A stretch of 64,000 bases of DNA from Myxococcales bacterium (GTDB lineage Bacteria; Myxococcota_A; Polyangia; Polyangiales; Polyangiaceae): positions 1 through 64,000 of the forward strand of contig JAJZQG010000005.1 in assembly GCA_021847645.1 (NCBI GenBank), given 5' to 3'. Positions within the stretch are counted from its first letter, which is position 1; the number at the start of each line of letters is the position of its first letter. The position numbers and the translations under genes were made by a program. This document shows, in pieces, positions 25,236-33,568 of the stretch. Below the pieces are notes generated by a model, which worked only from the letters and a program-made list of their open reading frames with translations, had not been told where the DNA came from and did not search any database.

Positions 25236-28200
25236 ATGCTGAAAGTCGAATGCGAAGGCTGTAGAGCGCCGTATCGAGTCGACGAGCGACGAATCCCGCC
25301 CGGCGGCCTCAAGATGCGTTGTCCGAAATGCGGAGCCACGTTCGTCGTCCGCACCGGAGAAACCAAGGAAGCGCCACCCGCTCCCCCGCCGGCGGCGCCG
25401 CCTCCGCCCGCCCTTCGCTCCGCCCAGTCCAAACGCACCGTCATGGGCGTCGGCGACCCGAACGCCGCGTTCGGCGTTCGTCCTGTTACCAACCAGGTCG
25501 ACAACGACGACGATCTAGCTGCTGGTCTGCCGGTCGTTTCGCCAGGAGCGCCGGCAGCTGCGCGCCCGGCCCCTGCGGCCTTCGCCGATCTTCCGGCCCC
25601 CGCGGCTCGCCCGGCCCCTGCGGCCTTCGCCGATCTTCCGGCCCCCGCGGCTCGCCCGGCCCCTGCGGCCTTCGCCGATCTTCCGGCCCCCGCGGCTCGC
25701 CCGGCCCCTGCGGCCCCCGCAGCTCGCCCGGCGCCGCCCCGCGCACCAGCACCGCCGACAATGCCCGACGAGCCGGGCCTGCCCGTGGTCGGCCGCGCCG
25801 GGCAACCTCCAAGGCCAGGCGGGGGCTCTCTTTCTGCTGCGGACCTGCCGCTCGTCGTGCCCACGAGCGGTGCGCCGCGCGGCGCTCCCATCGCCCCGCC
25901 TCCGCGCCCAGCCCCCCCGAATCCCGAAGCCGCACCCATCGGCCGTCCCGCGGTCCCCGCACGACCCGCCAAGCCCGCCTCCGATGACTTGTCGGACTTC
26001 GGAGATCTGCCTCTGCCAATCGCCACCCAGGGATTCGCCGACCTGCCCGCCCCGCTTCCCGCCACGCCCGACGTCGGCCTCCCGGCGCCCGCGGGACGCG
26101 TCGATCTGCCGATTCCCGCGGCCGGAGCCAAGCCGATCGCCGTGCGGCCCGAGCGCCAGATCACGGGAGCTGCCCTGTTCAGCTCGCCCGACACGCCCGC
26201 TATCACCACCCCGCGCGGCGGCGCCCCTGCCCCCGTGGACTTCGGGGACGCCTTCGGCGAGCTCGATCTTCCCGTCGCCGCCAGCCAGGGAATCGACCTT
26301 CCGTCACCCGCCACCGTCGGCTTGCCAGCCCCCGCGCACGCCAACGACCTGCTTCCCTCCCGCCCCGACTCCTCCGCAAACTTGCCAACCGTCGCGGACC
26401 AGGCCGCGCACCTGCCATCGGTGCCCGCTCCCGGCGCTCATCTTCCCTCCCCCGTGTCGCTCGACAAGCAGCTGCCCTCCACCTCGGGCGAGTTCTCGTT
26501 CGATCCCGCGGGCTCCACGGCCGCGGCGCCGGGCGCTGGAGTCTGGCCTGCGCCGCCGCTTCCGCAGCCCGACGCGGGCGACGATCTTTTCGCGTCCATC
26601 CCGGCACCGCCCGCACCGCGCCATCCCGTCGCACCGGCGCCACCCCAAGCGCCCGACGCCGCCGCGGCAGCGGTCACGAGACAGGCCGGTGGCGGCGTGG
26701 CGTTCGGCGAGGTGGATCTGGCCGCGGACGAGAGCGCAGCCGCGGCGCCGCTCGGCGTGTCCGAAAGCCAGCAGCCGGCCGCCATGCCTACGTTCGGCGA
26801 GCGCGCGCTCAAGCCAGGCGGCGACGAGGACATGGAGTTCGGCGGCATCCCGCAGGAAGTCGAAAAGCCTCGTTCGGACGTCACGGGCAACGAGGTGCCG
26901 CTCGTCGACGCCGGCCCGGCACCCGTGCCGTCGAGGCGCGGTGCGGCGGCGCGCGTCGAGATGCCGGCGCGCAAGTCCAAGACCATCCGCTACGCCCTCG
27001 TGGGACTGGCCGCGGTCGCCCTCGGCGGTATCGCCATGTCCGCAAGCCCGACCTTGGGCGCGTTCGGCGTGCACATCATCAGCGACACGATCAACGCCAA
27101 GGAGCACGAGCGGCAGCTGCAGCAGCTGATCGATTCGTCGCGAAAGTTGCTGGCCACCGATACGTCGGACAAGTCCGAGGCAGCCGTGGCCGCGGCCGAC
27201 AAGGCCGTGCAGAACGCGCCGAGGTTCACCGCGCTCGCCGCCTACGCCGCGTTCCTGGGGTTCCACAGGGAGATTCGGTTCGGCGCGGATCCCGCGGTGC
27301 ACGCCCACGCCGTGGCGCTGCTGGCACGCGCCACCGCCGGCAAGGAGGTGCGCTACGTTCCGCTCGCGCGCGCCGCGGAATCGGCGGCCAATGGCGAGGT
27401 CGCCAAGGCCCGACAAGCGATCCAGGGACTGGCACGTCAGTCGACCGAAGACATCGACGTGGCCGTGATCGAAGGCGAGGTGGAGTTGCTGGCCGGCGAG
27501 TACAAGAACGCCATGGCCGTCTGGGAGCGCGCCGAGAAGCTCGAACCGTCCGCGAGAACCAGCTTTGGCAAGGCGCGGGCCCTGTTCGGAATGAACGAGG
27601 TCGACAAGGCGCGCGCGGCCGCCGAAGCCACCATCAAGGCCTCCCCGGATCATGTCGGCGCCCGCATCCTGCTGGCTCGCATCGTGCTCGCGCAGAAGAA
27701 CGGTGACGAAGCCGCCAAGCTGCTCGACGACATCGTGGGTCCCGCGCCCGCCGGCCGCCTCCGCGCGGTGGCGAGCAAGGCGGAGCAGGTGACCGCCTAC
27801 ACGCAGCTGGGGCAGATCAACCTCGCGCGCTCCAAAATGTCGGCGTCGGAAGAAGCCTTTGCCGAGGCCCTCAAGCTCAACCCGAAGGACGCCGACGCGC
27901 TGTGCGGCTTCGGTGAGGTGCTGTACCGCGAAGGGAGGTTCGCCGAGGCGCTCGCCAGGTTCGAGGCCGGCATCCAGGCCAACCCCGAGAGCCTTCACGC
28001 CAAGATCGGCGCAGCCAAGACCAAGATCGCGCTCGAACGCCTGCAAGAGGCCAAGGAGATCCTGCGCAAGCTGCGCGAGAGCCGGCCCGCTGACCCGGTC
28101 GTCGCCTACTGGCTCGCCCAAGTCGAAGAGGCCCTGGGCAACAAGCAGGAGGTCGAAAAGATCCTGGTCGAGGCCATCGCGCGCACCCCGACCGGTCCCG

Positions 28201-29414
28201 ATGCCATCGACCTGTACGTCGCGTTGTCCCAGTTCCTCGCCGCGCAAGGACGCATGCAGGAGGCCAACGAAAAGCTCAACGAGGCGAAGGAGAAGCTGCC
28301 CGACTCCCCTGCCATTCACAAGGCACTGGGGACCGTCGCCTTGGCCGCCGGACGGCTCGCAGACGCCAAGACCGAGTTCGAAACCGCCCTCGCCGCCGAT
28401 CCGCGCGACCTGTCGTCCCTGTTCAACCTCGGCGTGACCCTGCGTCGCATGGGGCGATTCGACGAGGCTTCCGAGAAGTTCGACAAGGTATCGAACATCG
28501 ACAAGAACTACCCTGGGCTCGCGCTGGAGCGGGGCGTGCTGTTCGAGACATCGGGCCAAGTGCAGCGCGCGCTGGAAATGTACCAGGAGGCCCTGTCCAA
28601 GGCGCCCAACGATCCGGACCTGATGCTGCGGGTCGGCTCGGCCGAGGTGGGCGCCGGCCACGCAGCGCAAGCCGAGGACATCCTGCGCAAGGTGCTCGAA
28701 GAGCGTCCCAACAGCGCGGAGGCCAACCACTACCTGGGCCGCGCGCAGCTGCTCAAGGGCACCAACCTCGCCGAGGCGTTGCGGTTCCTCAAGCGCGCCG
28801 CGGAGATCGATCCGAACAAGGCCGAGTACTGGCTGTACATCGGCTGGGCCGCCAACGAGGCCGGCCAGCCGGGCACCGCCGACTCCGCCTTGAAGAAGGC
28901 CCTGGAGCTCGATCAGAGCCTGGCCGACGCATACTGGCAGCGCGGCGTGCTGGAACGTCGCCAGGGAGCTGTCCGGGACGCCGAGCGCGACCTCAACAAG
29001 GCCCTCGAGCTCAAGCCCTCGCGCTTCGAAGCCTACGCCACGCTCGCCGAATGCTACGAGGACATGTCGAAGTGGGACGCGGCCATCACCGCCTGGCGCA
29101 AGGCCATCGCCGCGGACGGCAACCGCTCGTTCTGGCGCTACAAGCTCGGACGGCTCTACTACCAGAACAACAACCGAGGCGCGGCCTCCGAGGAGCTGGC
29201 CAAGGCCGTCCAGCTCGCCGAAAAGGAAGCGCGCCCCTCCTGGTTGTGGGAAGCGTACCTGATGCTCGCAGACATCGATCGCTCGTCGGGACGCCGGCAG
29301 GAAGCGATCGACCACTACCGCGAGTTCCTCAAGCTCGCGCCCCCCGACTCCCCGTTCCGCGTCGAGGCCATCAAGGCTTTGAACGGACTGGGAGCCCCGT
29401 ACGAAGGCAAGTAG
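25236..29414 (+). CDS. Zinc-ribbon / Pro-Ala-rich / TM / TPR protein (1392 aa)
   Basis: ATG 25236 starts an MJ0042-type zinc ribbon: Cys6, Cys9, Cys29 and Cys32 in the pattern C-x2-C-x19-C-x2-C. Residues 45-580 are Pro/Ala-rich with recurring 'FADLPAP' and 'DLPxPA' units, including a perfect 45-bp tandem repeat. A transmembrane helix at about 583-600 ('ALVGLAAVALGGIAM') separates this cytosolic part from about 790 residues of well-formed TPRs ('AEYWLYIGWAANEAGQPGTAD', 'YATLAECYEDMSKWDAAITAWRKA') on the far side. The layout suggests a trans-envelope connector: cytosolic sensing or docking, periplasmic assembly. Zinc-finger plus TPR envelope proteins occur in myxobacterial gliding and spore-coat (Glt/Nfs) machines, but membership is not demonstrated. 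Confidence 0.8.
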   Translation: MLKVECEGCRAPYRVDERRIPPGGLKMRCPKCGATFVVRTGETKEAPPAPPPAAPPPPALRSAQSKRTVMGVGDPNAAFGVRPVTNQVDNDDDLAAGLPVVSPGAPAAARPAPAAFADLPAPAARPAPAAFADLPAPAARPAPAAFADLPAPAARPAPAAPAARPAPPRAPAPPTMPDEPGLPVVGRAGQPPRPGGGSLSAADLPLVVPTSGAPRGAPIAPPPRPAPPNPEAAPIGRPAVPARPAKPASDDLSDFGDLPLPIATQGFADLPAPLPATPDVGLPAPAGRVDLPIPAAGAKPIAVRPERQITGAALFSSPDTPAITTPRGGAPAPVDFGDAFGELDLPVAASQGIDLPSPATVGLPAPAHANDLLPSRPDSSANLPTVADQAAHLPSVPAPGAHLPSPVSLDKQLPSTSGEFSFDPAGSTAAAPGAGVWPAPPLPQPDAGDDLFASIPAPPAPRHPVAPAPPQAPDAAAAAVTRQAGGGVAFGEVDLAADESAAAAPLGVSESQQPAAMPTFGERALKPGGDEDMEFGGIPQEVEKPRSDVTGNEVPLVDAGPAPVPSRRGAAARVEMPARKSKTIRYALVGLAAVALGGIAMSASPTLGAFGVHIISDTINAKEHERQLQQLIDSSRKLLATDTSDKSEAAVAAADKAVQNAPRFTALAAYAAFLGFHREIRFGADPAVHAHAVALLARATAGKEVRYVPLARAAESAANGEVAKARQAIQGLARQSTEDIDVAVIEGEVELLAGEYKNAMAVWERAEKLEPSARTSFGKARALFGMNEVDKARAAAEATIKASPDHVGARILLARIVLAQKNGDEAAKLLDDIVGPAPAGRLRAVASKAEQVTAYTQLGQINLARSKMSASEEAFAEALKLNPKDADALCGFGEVLYREGRFAEALARFEAGIQANPESLHAKIGAAKTKIALERLQEAKEILRKLRESRPADPVVAYWLAQVEEALGNKQEVEKILVEAIARTPTGPDAIDLYVALSQFLAAQGRMQEANEKLNEAKEKLPDSPAIHKALGTVALAAGRLADAKTEFETALAADPRDLSSLFNLGVTLRRMGRFDEASEKFDKVSNIDKNYPGLALERGVLFETSGQVQRALEMYQEALSKAPNDPDLMLRVGSAEVGAGHAAQAEDILRKVLEERPNSAEANHYLGRAQLLKGTNLAEALRFLKRAAEIDPNKAEYWLYIGWAANEAGQPGTADSALKKALELDQSLADAYWQRGVLERRQGAVRDAERDLNKALELKPSRFEAYATLAECYEDMSKWDAAITAWRKAIAADGNRSFWRYKLGRLYYQNNNRGAASEELAKAVQLAEKEARPSWLWEAYLMLADIDRSSGRRQEAIDHYREFLKLAPPDSPFRVEAIKALNGLGAPYEGK
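25563..25724 (+). repeat. 45-bp in-frame tandem repeat, three full copies plus a partial
   Basis: Copies at 25563-25607, 25608-25652 and 25653-25697 appear identical, followed by a partial copy to 25724. Each encodes the 15-residue unit RPAPAAFADLPAPAA. The identity at DNA level, including third positions, points to recent slippage or unequal exchange; copy number is likely variable between strains. Confidence 0.9.
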
Positions 29415-29439
29415 CTCACCGACGACCCGCGTGCAGCGG

Positions 29440-29456
29440 CCGTCGCGCTGCGACGG
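29440..29456. terminator. Hairpin between convergent TPR and phosphoesterase genes
   Basis: CCGTCGC (29440-29446) pairs perfectly with GCGACGG (29450-29456) around a 3-base loop. It lies in the 54-base gap between two convergent stops, so it can serve both strands. No T-tract. Confidence 0.45.
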
Positions 29457-29468
29457 TCCGGTTCTGCG

Positions 29469-31019
29469 TCAGCGTGCGCGGTTCCGCCGGCTGCGCCGAG
29501 CCGCGCCGAACGCCGCCGCGATCGCAGCGGCCGGCCACCACCCCGCCCACGACGCGGGCCCCGCCGCACGGCACGCGCACCCACCACCATCGGCGACCGC
29601 TGGCGGGTCGCTCGGCTGCAGCCCCGCGTCGGCGCCGGCAGCCCCCGATTGTCCACCAGCGGACGGCCCGCCGCCGCTTCCCGCAGCCCCGCCGCCGCTC
29701 GCGCCCGCCGTGCCGCTGTCGCTCTCCCCGCCCGCCGAGCCTCCCGCCCCTCCGCTGTCGTCGCCACCCTCGACGCCGCCGTCGGTCCCAGGATCGACCG
29801 GCGGGTCCTGCGGCAACGCATCGCAAGGGCCGTCCACGAACTGCGCGGTGATCGTGTGGGAGCCCTCCTTGCCGTCCACGGTCGCGCTCACCGTCACCTT
29901 CTGCGGCCCTGCCGGCAGCGCGGTCGTGTCCACATCCGCCGCCCAGAGGTTCGGCGGCTGGCCCGCGCTGTTCATCGCAACCACCGGCAATGTTCCGATC
30001 TGCAGCCGCACCGCCGTCGTGTCTCCCGCTCCGAACACGAGCGCTCGGACCGGATTGTCGGTCCTGTCCTTGCAGACCGCGTAGGCGTACGGATTGGCCT
30101 CGCCGTTGCGCAGCGTCGTGCTCACCGGCGCCGTGATCATCACCATCGGCCATGGATCCTTGCTGCCCGTCGCCCGATACACGAACGCGTTGTGGTCCAC
30201 CACGCCGACCGCGACGTTGTTCGCCTCCGTCTGACCGAGCGAGTTCACCTCGTTGACCACAATGCCCGGATCACCGTCCGTGTACTCATCGTACTCGTGC
30301 ACGTGGCCATGGATGTAGAAGCCACCTCCCAGCCCCTTGAGCACGTCGATGACCTGGCTCGAGTTCGCCGGCTGCGAGATCCGGTGGTGCGCGAGCACGA
30401 ACACGAGCTGCGCGTCCGGATTCTGCGCGAGCCCGTCCTGCATCGCCGAGATCTGGCCCGGCAGGAACTGCGGGTTCTCCGAGATCGGCCCGCTGCCCAC
30501 CCCAGCGCTGTCCAGCCCGAAGAACAGGTACGAGCCCACCGGCGTATCCACGCTCCACGACACGTACGTGTCGTGGTTCGTCGAGCCCTGCAGCGAATTC
30601 GCCAAGTAGTGCGGAAAGTCGATGTCGCCGTAGCCGTCGTGGTTGCCCGGCAGATCGAAGTAGAAGTCCGGCGTCATCCCGGCGTTGGTGTAGCTCTGCT
30701 TGTACTGGTCCCACTCGGCCTGCGATTGGCCCATCGTGGGGATCCCGCCCGGAGATGCGTCCACCAGATCGCCCGTGGCCACCACGAACCACGGCTTGAT
30801 GACCTGCACGGCCTCCCCCAGGGCGAACTCCTGGTTCTTCATCTCGTCGGTCGGATTCCACTCGCAGCTGGTGTGCAGATCCGAGATGTGCATGAACCAA
30901 AACACGCCTTGCGTGCCCCGCGCCAGGTGTGCGCTCGATGGGCCGGCGGCCTGCGCCAGTGTCCCGAGCAAGCCGATGGCAGCTGCGGTCGTCACGGACC
31001 CGAGAACCGAACCTCGCAT
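29469..31019 (-). CDS. Secreted metallophosphoesterase with MYXO-CTERM-like tail
   Basis: A 516-residue exported calcineurin-like phosphoesterase. A signal peptide spans 1-25 ('AAIGLLGTLAQAAG'). The metal-binding motifs are complete: 'HISDLH' (Asp47, His49), 'ATGDLVDA', 'LPGNHDG', 'VLAHHR' and 'YIHGHVHE'. A second beta-rich domain follows, then a Gly/Ser/Asp linker and a sorting-type end: 'GGGCACRAAG', a hydrophobic stretch and 'ARRSRRNRAR'. That tripartite end matches the MYXO-CTERM pattern for surface sorting in Myxococcota. GGAGG four bases before ATG 31019 fixes the start. The natural substrate (phosphodiester, nucleotide or lipid) is not evident. A CPBP intramembrane protease gene lies 152 bases upstream on the same strand. 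Confidence 0.88.
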   Translation of the reverse strand: MRGSVLGSVTTAAAIGLLGTLAQAAGPSSAHLARGTQGVFWFMHISDLHTSCEWNPTDEMKNQEFALGEAVQVIKPWFVVATGDLVDASPGGIPTMGQSQAEWDQYKQSYTNAGMTPDFYFDLPGNHDGYGDIDFPHYLANSLQGSTNHDTYVSWSVDTPVGSYLFFGLDSAGVGSGPISENPQFLPGQISAMQDGLAQNPDAQLVFVLAHHRISQPANSSQVIDVLKGLGGGFYIHGHVHEYDEYTDGDPGIVVNEVNSLGQTEANNVAVGVVDHNAFVYRATGSKDPWPMVMITAPVSTTLRNGEANPYAYAVCKDRTDNPVRALVFGAGDTTAVRLQIGTLPVVAMNSAGQPPNLWAADVDTTALPAGPQKVTVSATVDGKEGSHTITAQFVDGPCDALPQDPPVDPGTDGGVEGGDDSGGAGGSAGGESDSGTAGASGGGAAGSGGGPSAGGQSGAAGADAGLQPSDPPAVADGGGCACRAAGPASWAGWWPAAAIAAAFGAARRSRRNRAR

Positions 31020-31171
31020 GCTTCCTCCGCGCAAGTTCACGGCGCGATACGCCAGGAACCTCCGACTGTACCATCGAGACGCGCGCGCACGTGCACCCAA
31101 TCACGCCCGGCAGACGCGCCCCTGGCGATCGGGGCGCCCGTCTACCGAGGACTGGGCTTCGCGCGGCTCGG

Positions 31172-31951
31172 TCAGGCGCGGGACACGCGGCGCATCCAGA
31201 CCAGCAGGGCGGGAATCGACAGGGCCATGACGATCAGGGCGGCCCACGCGGGCGCACCCGACGCGGTGGCCACGGGCAGCAGCTGGCCACCCGAGAAGCG
31301 CACGTCGAGCAACATGCCGCGCACGCCGGTGCCGGAGAAGAACAGCCAGCCGGCGTGCGCCCCCCAGGCCAGGTACATGCCCTTGCCGAGCCTCCAGAGA
31401 AGGGCGAAGGCGAAGCCGGAGAGCAGCACGATGGCCACGCCGGTCGGCGTTGCCCGCGCCGCGAGCACGAGCGGGGCTGCACCGAGCAGCGCGGTGAACG
31501 GAAGGGCCCACCGGTCCGCGACCCGGTCTTGCATGAGCACCAGGGGCATGCCGCGGAATAGAAGCTCGTCGCGCGCGGCCTGGACGAGGGCGGTCAACAG
31601 GCCGATGGCGATCCCGACCGGCGCCGGCTCGCCGAGCCCGACGCTGGCCTTGCGCAGCAGGGCGAGCACGAACACGGAGACGAGCGCGATGGCGGCCCCG
31701 ATCAACGCACCCTTGCCCAGGCGCAAGCCGAGCTGCTGCCAGGTCGCGTCCCCCGACTCGTCCCACTTGAGGCCGGAGCGGCCGGCGAGCCAGTCGACCG
31801 CAAGGGCTCCCACCATGAGCGCGAGCATGCGGTTGGACTCGAACAAGCCCTCGACTCCGAAGGCAATCGCCCCGGCGCCGAGCAACCGCACGGCGTCCAT
31901 TCCGAGGGCGGGAAGATCGTTTCGACGGGCACTCATCACAGCAGTGGACAC
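31172..31951 (-). CDS. CPBP-family intramembrane glutamic protease
   Basis: A 259-residue multi-helix membrane protein of the CPBP (CAAX protease/bacteriocin-processing, Abi) family. The signature 'ARDELLFRG' is a D-E-x2-F-R variant of the family E-E-x3-R motif, with the second acid retained as the catalytic Glu. 'WGAHAGWLFF' supplies the conserved His of the downstream motif. About eight hydrophobic segments are present. Family members include Rce1-type prenyl proteases, bacteriocin self-immunity proteins and myxosortases, which process MYXO-CTERM tails. The next gene downstream on the same strand encodes a MYXO-CTERM-like protein, so a sorting role is plausible but inferred. Upstream lies the PLP enzyme gene, 48 bases away. 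Confidence 0.75.
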   Translation of the reverse strand: MSTAVMSARRNDLPALGMDAVRLLGAGAIAFGVEGLFESNRMLALMVGALAVDWLAGRSGLKWDESGDATWQQLGLRLGKGALIGAAIALVSVFVLALLRKASVGLGEPAPVGIAIGLLTALVQAARDELLFRGMPLVLMQDRVADRWALPFTALLGAAPLVLAARATPTGVAIVLLSGFAFALLWRLGKGMYLAWGAHAGWLFFSGTGVRGMLLDVRFSGGQLLPVATASGAPAWAALIVMALSIPALLVWMRRVSRA

Positions 31952-31999
31952 GGATGGCTTGGAGCCGGCAAGCGCACAAAGGGTGCAAGGCGGCGAGCG

Positions 32000-33010
32000 C
32001 TACACGTACGCCTTGAAGTCGTCGCCATGGGCGAGCGCGGCGGCCACGCTGCCCGTGTGAACGAACAGCACGCGCTTGCCGATCCAGGCGCCATCCTTGC
32101 GGACCACGTCGGCCAGGCCGCACATGGCCTTGCCCGTGTACACCGGATCGAGCACCACGCCGCTGAGCCGCGCCACCTCCACCATGAACCGCAGCTGCTG
32201 GGGCGTCGCAACCCCGTATGACGGCCCCTTGGCGGAATCGTCGACCGTTACGCGCACCGGCGCAGGCAGCGACGAGTCGAGCTCGCGAGCCTGGGCCATG
32301 ATGGCGGCGATCTCGCGCTCGAAGTAAGCGGTGTCGTTGCACACGGCGAAAGCGCGCACCTCGGTGGCGACGTCGAAGGCGGCCGCGCCCAGGGCGAGTC
32401 CGGCTGCCGTACCGCCGCTTCCGCAGGCGACCGCCACGAGATCGAACTTGCCTTGCCCCGCCAAGTGCAGGCGCATTTGTTCGCTGACCTCGCGCATGGC
32501 CTGCACGTAGCCCAGCGCGCCCAGACCGTTCGAGCCGCCTTCGGGGATCACGTAGGGCCGACCTCCGCGACGTTCGATCTCCGCGGCCAGCTCCTGCATG
32601 ATGGCGTGACGATCGCGGTACTCGTCGCGCGTGATCACGTGCACGCGCGCGCCGGCCATGCGCGAGAGCAGCAGGTTGCCCGACGGGGCTCCTTCCAGGC
32701 CTTCGTCGGACCACAGGACCAGCTCGCTGTGCAGGCCCAGCGAGGCACACGCAACGGCCGTGGCGCGCGCGTGGTTCGACTGCAGAGCACCGCATGTGAC
32801 CACCGTGTCGGCTTGCTGCGCCCGTGCGTCAGCCAGCAGCAGCTCGAGCTTGCGCAGCTTGTTGCCCGATGCGGCGCTGCCGGTCATGTCGTCGCGCTTG
32901 ATCCAAAGGTCCACGCCGATGCGCTCGCGCAGTCGCGCGTGGCCGACGATGGGCGTGGGTCCGTGCACCAGGCGCAGCCGCGGCCTGTTGGCGGTCCGTT
33001 CCCCGCTCAT
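32000..33010 (-). CDS. PLP-dependent D-cysteine desulfhydrase / ACC deaminase family enzyme
   Basis: A 336-residue fold-type II PLP enzyme. The cofactor Lys is Lys51 in 'SGNKLRKLE'; 'CGALQSNHARATA' is the substrate-loop motif, and 'CGSGGTAAGL' binds the phosphate. Together these mark the D-cysteine desulfhydrase/1-aminocyclopropane-1-carboxylate deaminase family. Members split D-cysteine to pyruvate, H2S and ammonia, or deaminate ACC or related D-amino acids; the motifs alone do not choose. ATG overlaps the TGA of the biotin-carrier gene (ATGA, 33007-33010), implying coupled translation with an unrelated-looking partner. Confidence 0.88.
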   Translation of the reverse strand: MSGERTANRPRLRLVHGPTPIVGHARLRERIGVDLWIKRDDMTGSAASGNKLRKLELLLADARAQQADTVVTCGALQSNHARATAVACASLGLHSELVLWSDEGLEGAPSGNLLLSRMAGARVHVITRDEYRDRHAIMQELAAEIERRGGRPYVIPEGGSNGLGALGYVQAMREVSEQMRLHLAGQGKFDLVAVACGSGGTAAGLALGAAAFDVATEVRAFAVCNDTAYFEREIAAIMAQARELDSSLPAPVRVTVDDSAKGPSYGVATPQQLRFMVEVARLSGVVLDPVYTGKAMCGLADVVRKDGAWIGKRVLFVHTGSVAAALAHGDDFKAYV

Positions 33011-33510
33011 TCCTGCATCTCGACCAGCACCGCGCCGCCCTCGACGCGGTCGCCTTCCTTGACGCAGATCTTCCCCACGATGCCGTCGCGCGTGGCCCGG
33101 AGCTCGTTTTCCATCTTCATCGCCTCGACGACGACCACGGCATCGCCGAGCGCGACCTCGCCGCCCTGCTGCACCAGCACCTTGACGATGCGCCCTGGCA
33201 TGGGGGAGACCACGGTGCCGGAGCCTCCGGCGCGCGCACCGGTGCTCGCCGACGCAGCCGCCCGCTGTCGCTCGCTCTCGACATCGACATACGCGCGCAC
33301 GCCTCCGGCCACCGCACCCACGCGCGGCGGCTTGCCCTCCACCGTCAGGTCGAGCACGCGATGGCCGATGCGAACGGACAACGCGTCGGGCAGCATCACG
33401 ACGTCGGCGTCGATACGCTTTCCATCGAGTTGCACCTCGAAGCCCCCGCCCGGCAGGGTGGTGACGTCGACCGGCAGCTCGGACCCGCCCAGATTGACGA
33501 AGTAGCGCAT
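33007..33510 (-). CDS. Biotin carboxyl carrier protein-like subunit
   Basis: A 167-residue protein. The C-terminal ~70 residues are a biotinyl/lipoyl domain with the biotin site Lys132 in 'EAMKMENEL' and the 'SPMPGRIVKVLVQQGGEV' barrel start. The first ~85 residues form a small beta-rich domain, as in carrier subunits of acyl-CoA carboxylases. The family shuttles carboxyl groups between a biotin carboxylase and a carboxyltransferase; neither partner is encoded nearby, so this subunit must work with enzymes from elsewhere. It is 58 bases downstream of the DUF4388-J gene and overlaps the desulfhydrase gene by four bases. Confidence 0.88.
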   Translation of the reverse strand: MRYFVNLGGSELPVDVTTLPGGGFEVQLDGKRIDADVVMLPDALSVRIGHRVLDLTVEGKPPRVGAVAGGVRAYVDVESERQRAAASASTGARAGGSGTVVSPMPGRIVKVLVQQGGEVALGDAVVVVEAMKMENELRATRDGIVGKICVKEGDRVEGGAVLVEMQE

Positions 33511-33568
33511 GCGCCGCTCACGCTAGCAACGGCAGGGCAGTGGCTCAAGGGGGGTAAGGGAAGCGCGT

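Noticed and set aside
25563-25724. CRISPR-like repeat array
   Set aside because: The repeats are tandem without spacers, in frame and inside a gene.
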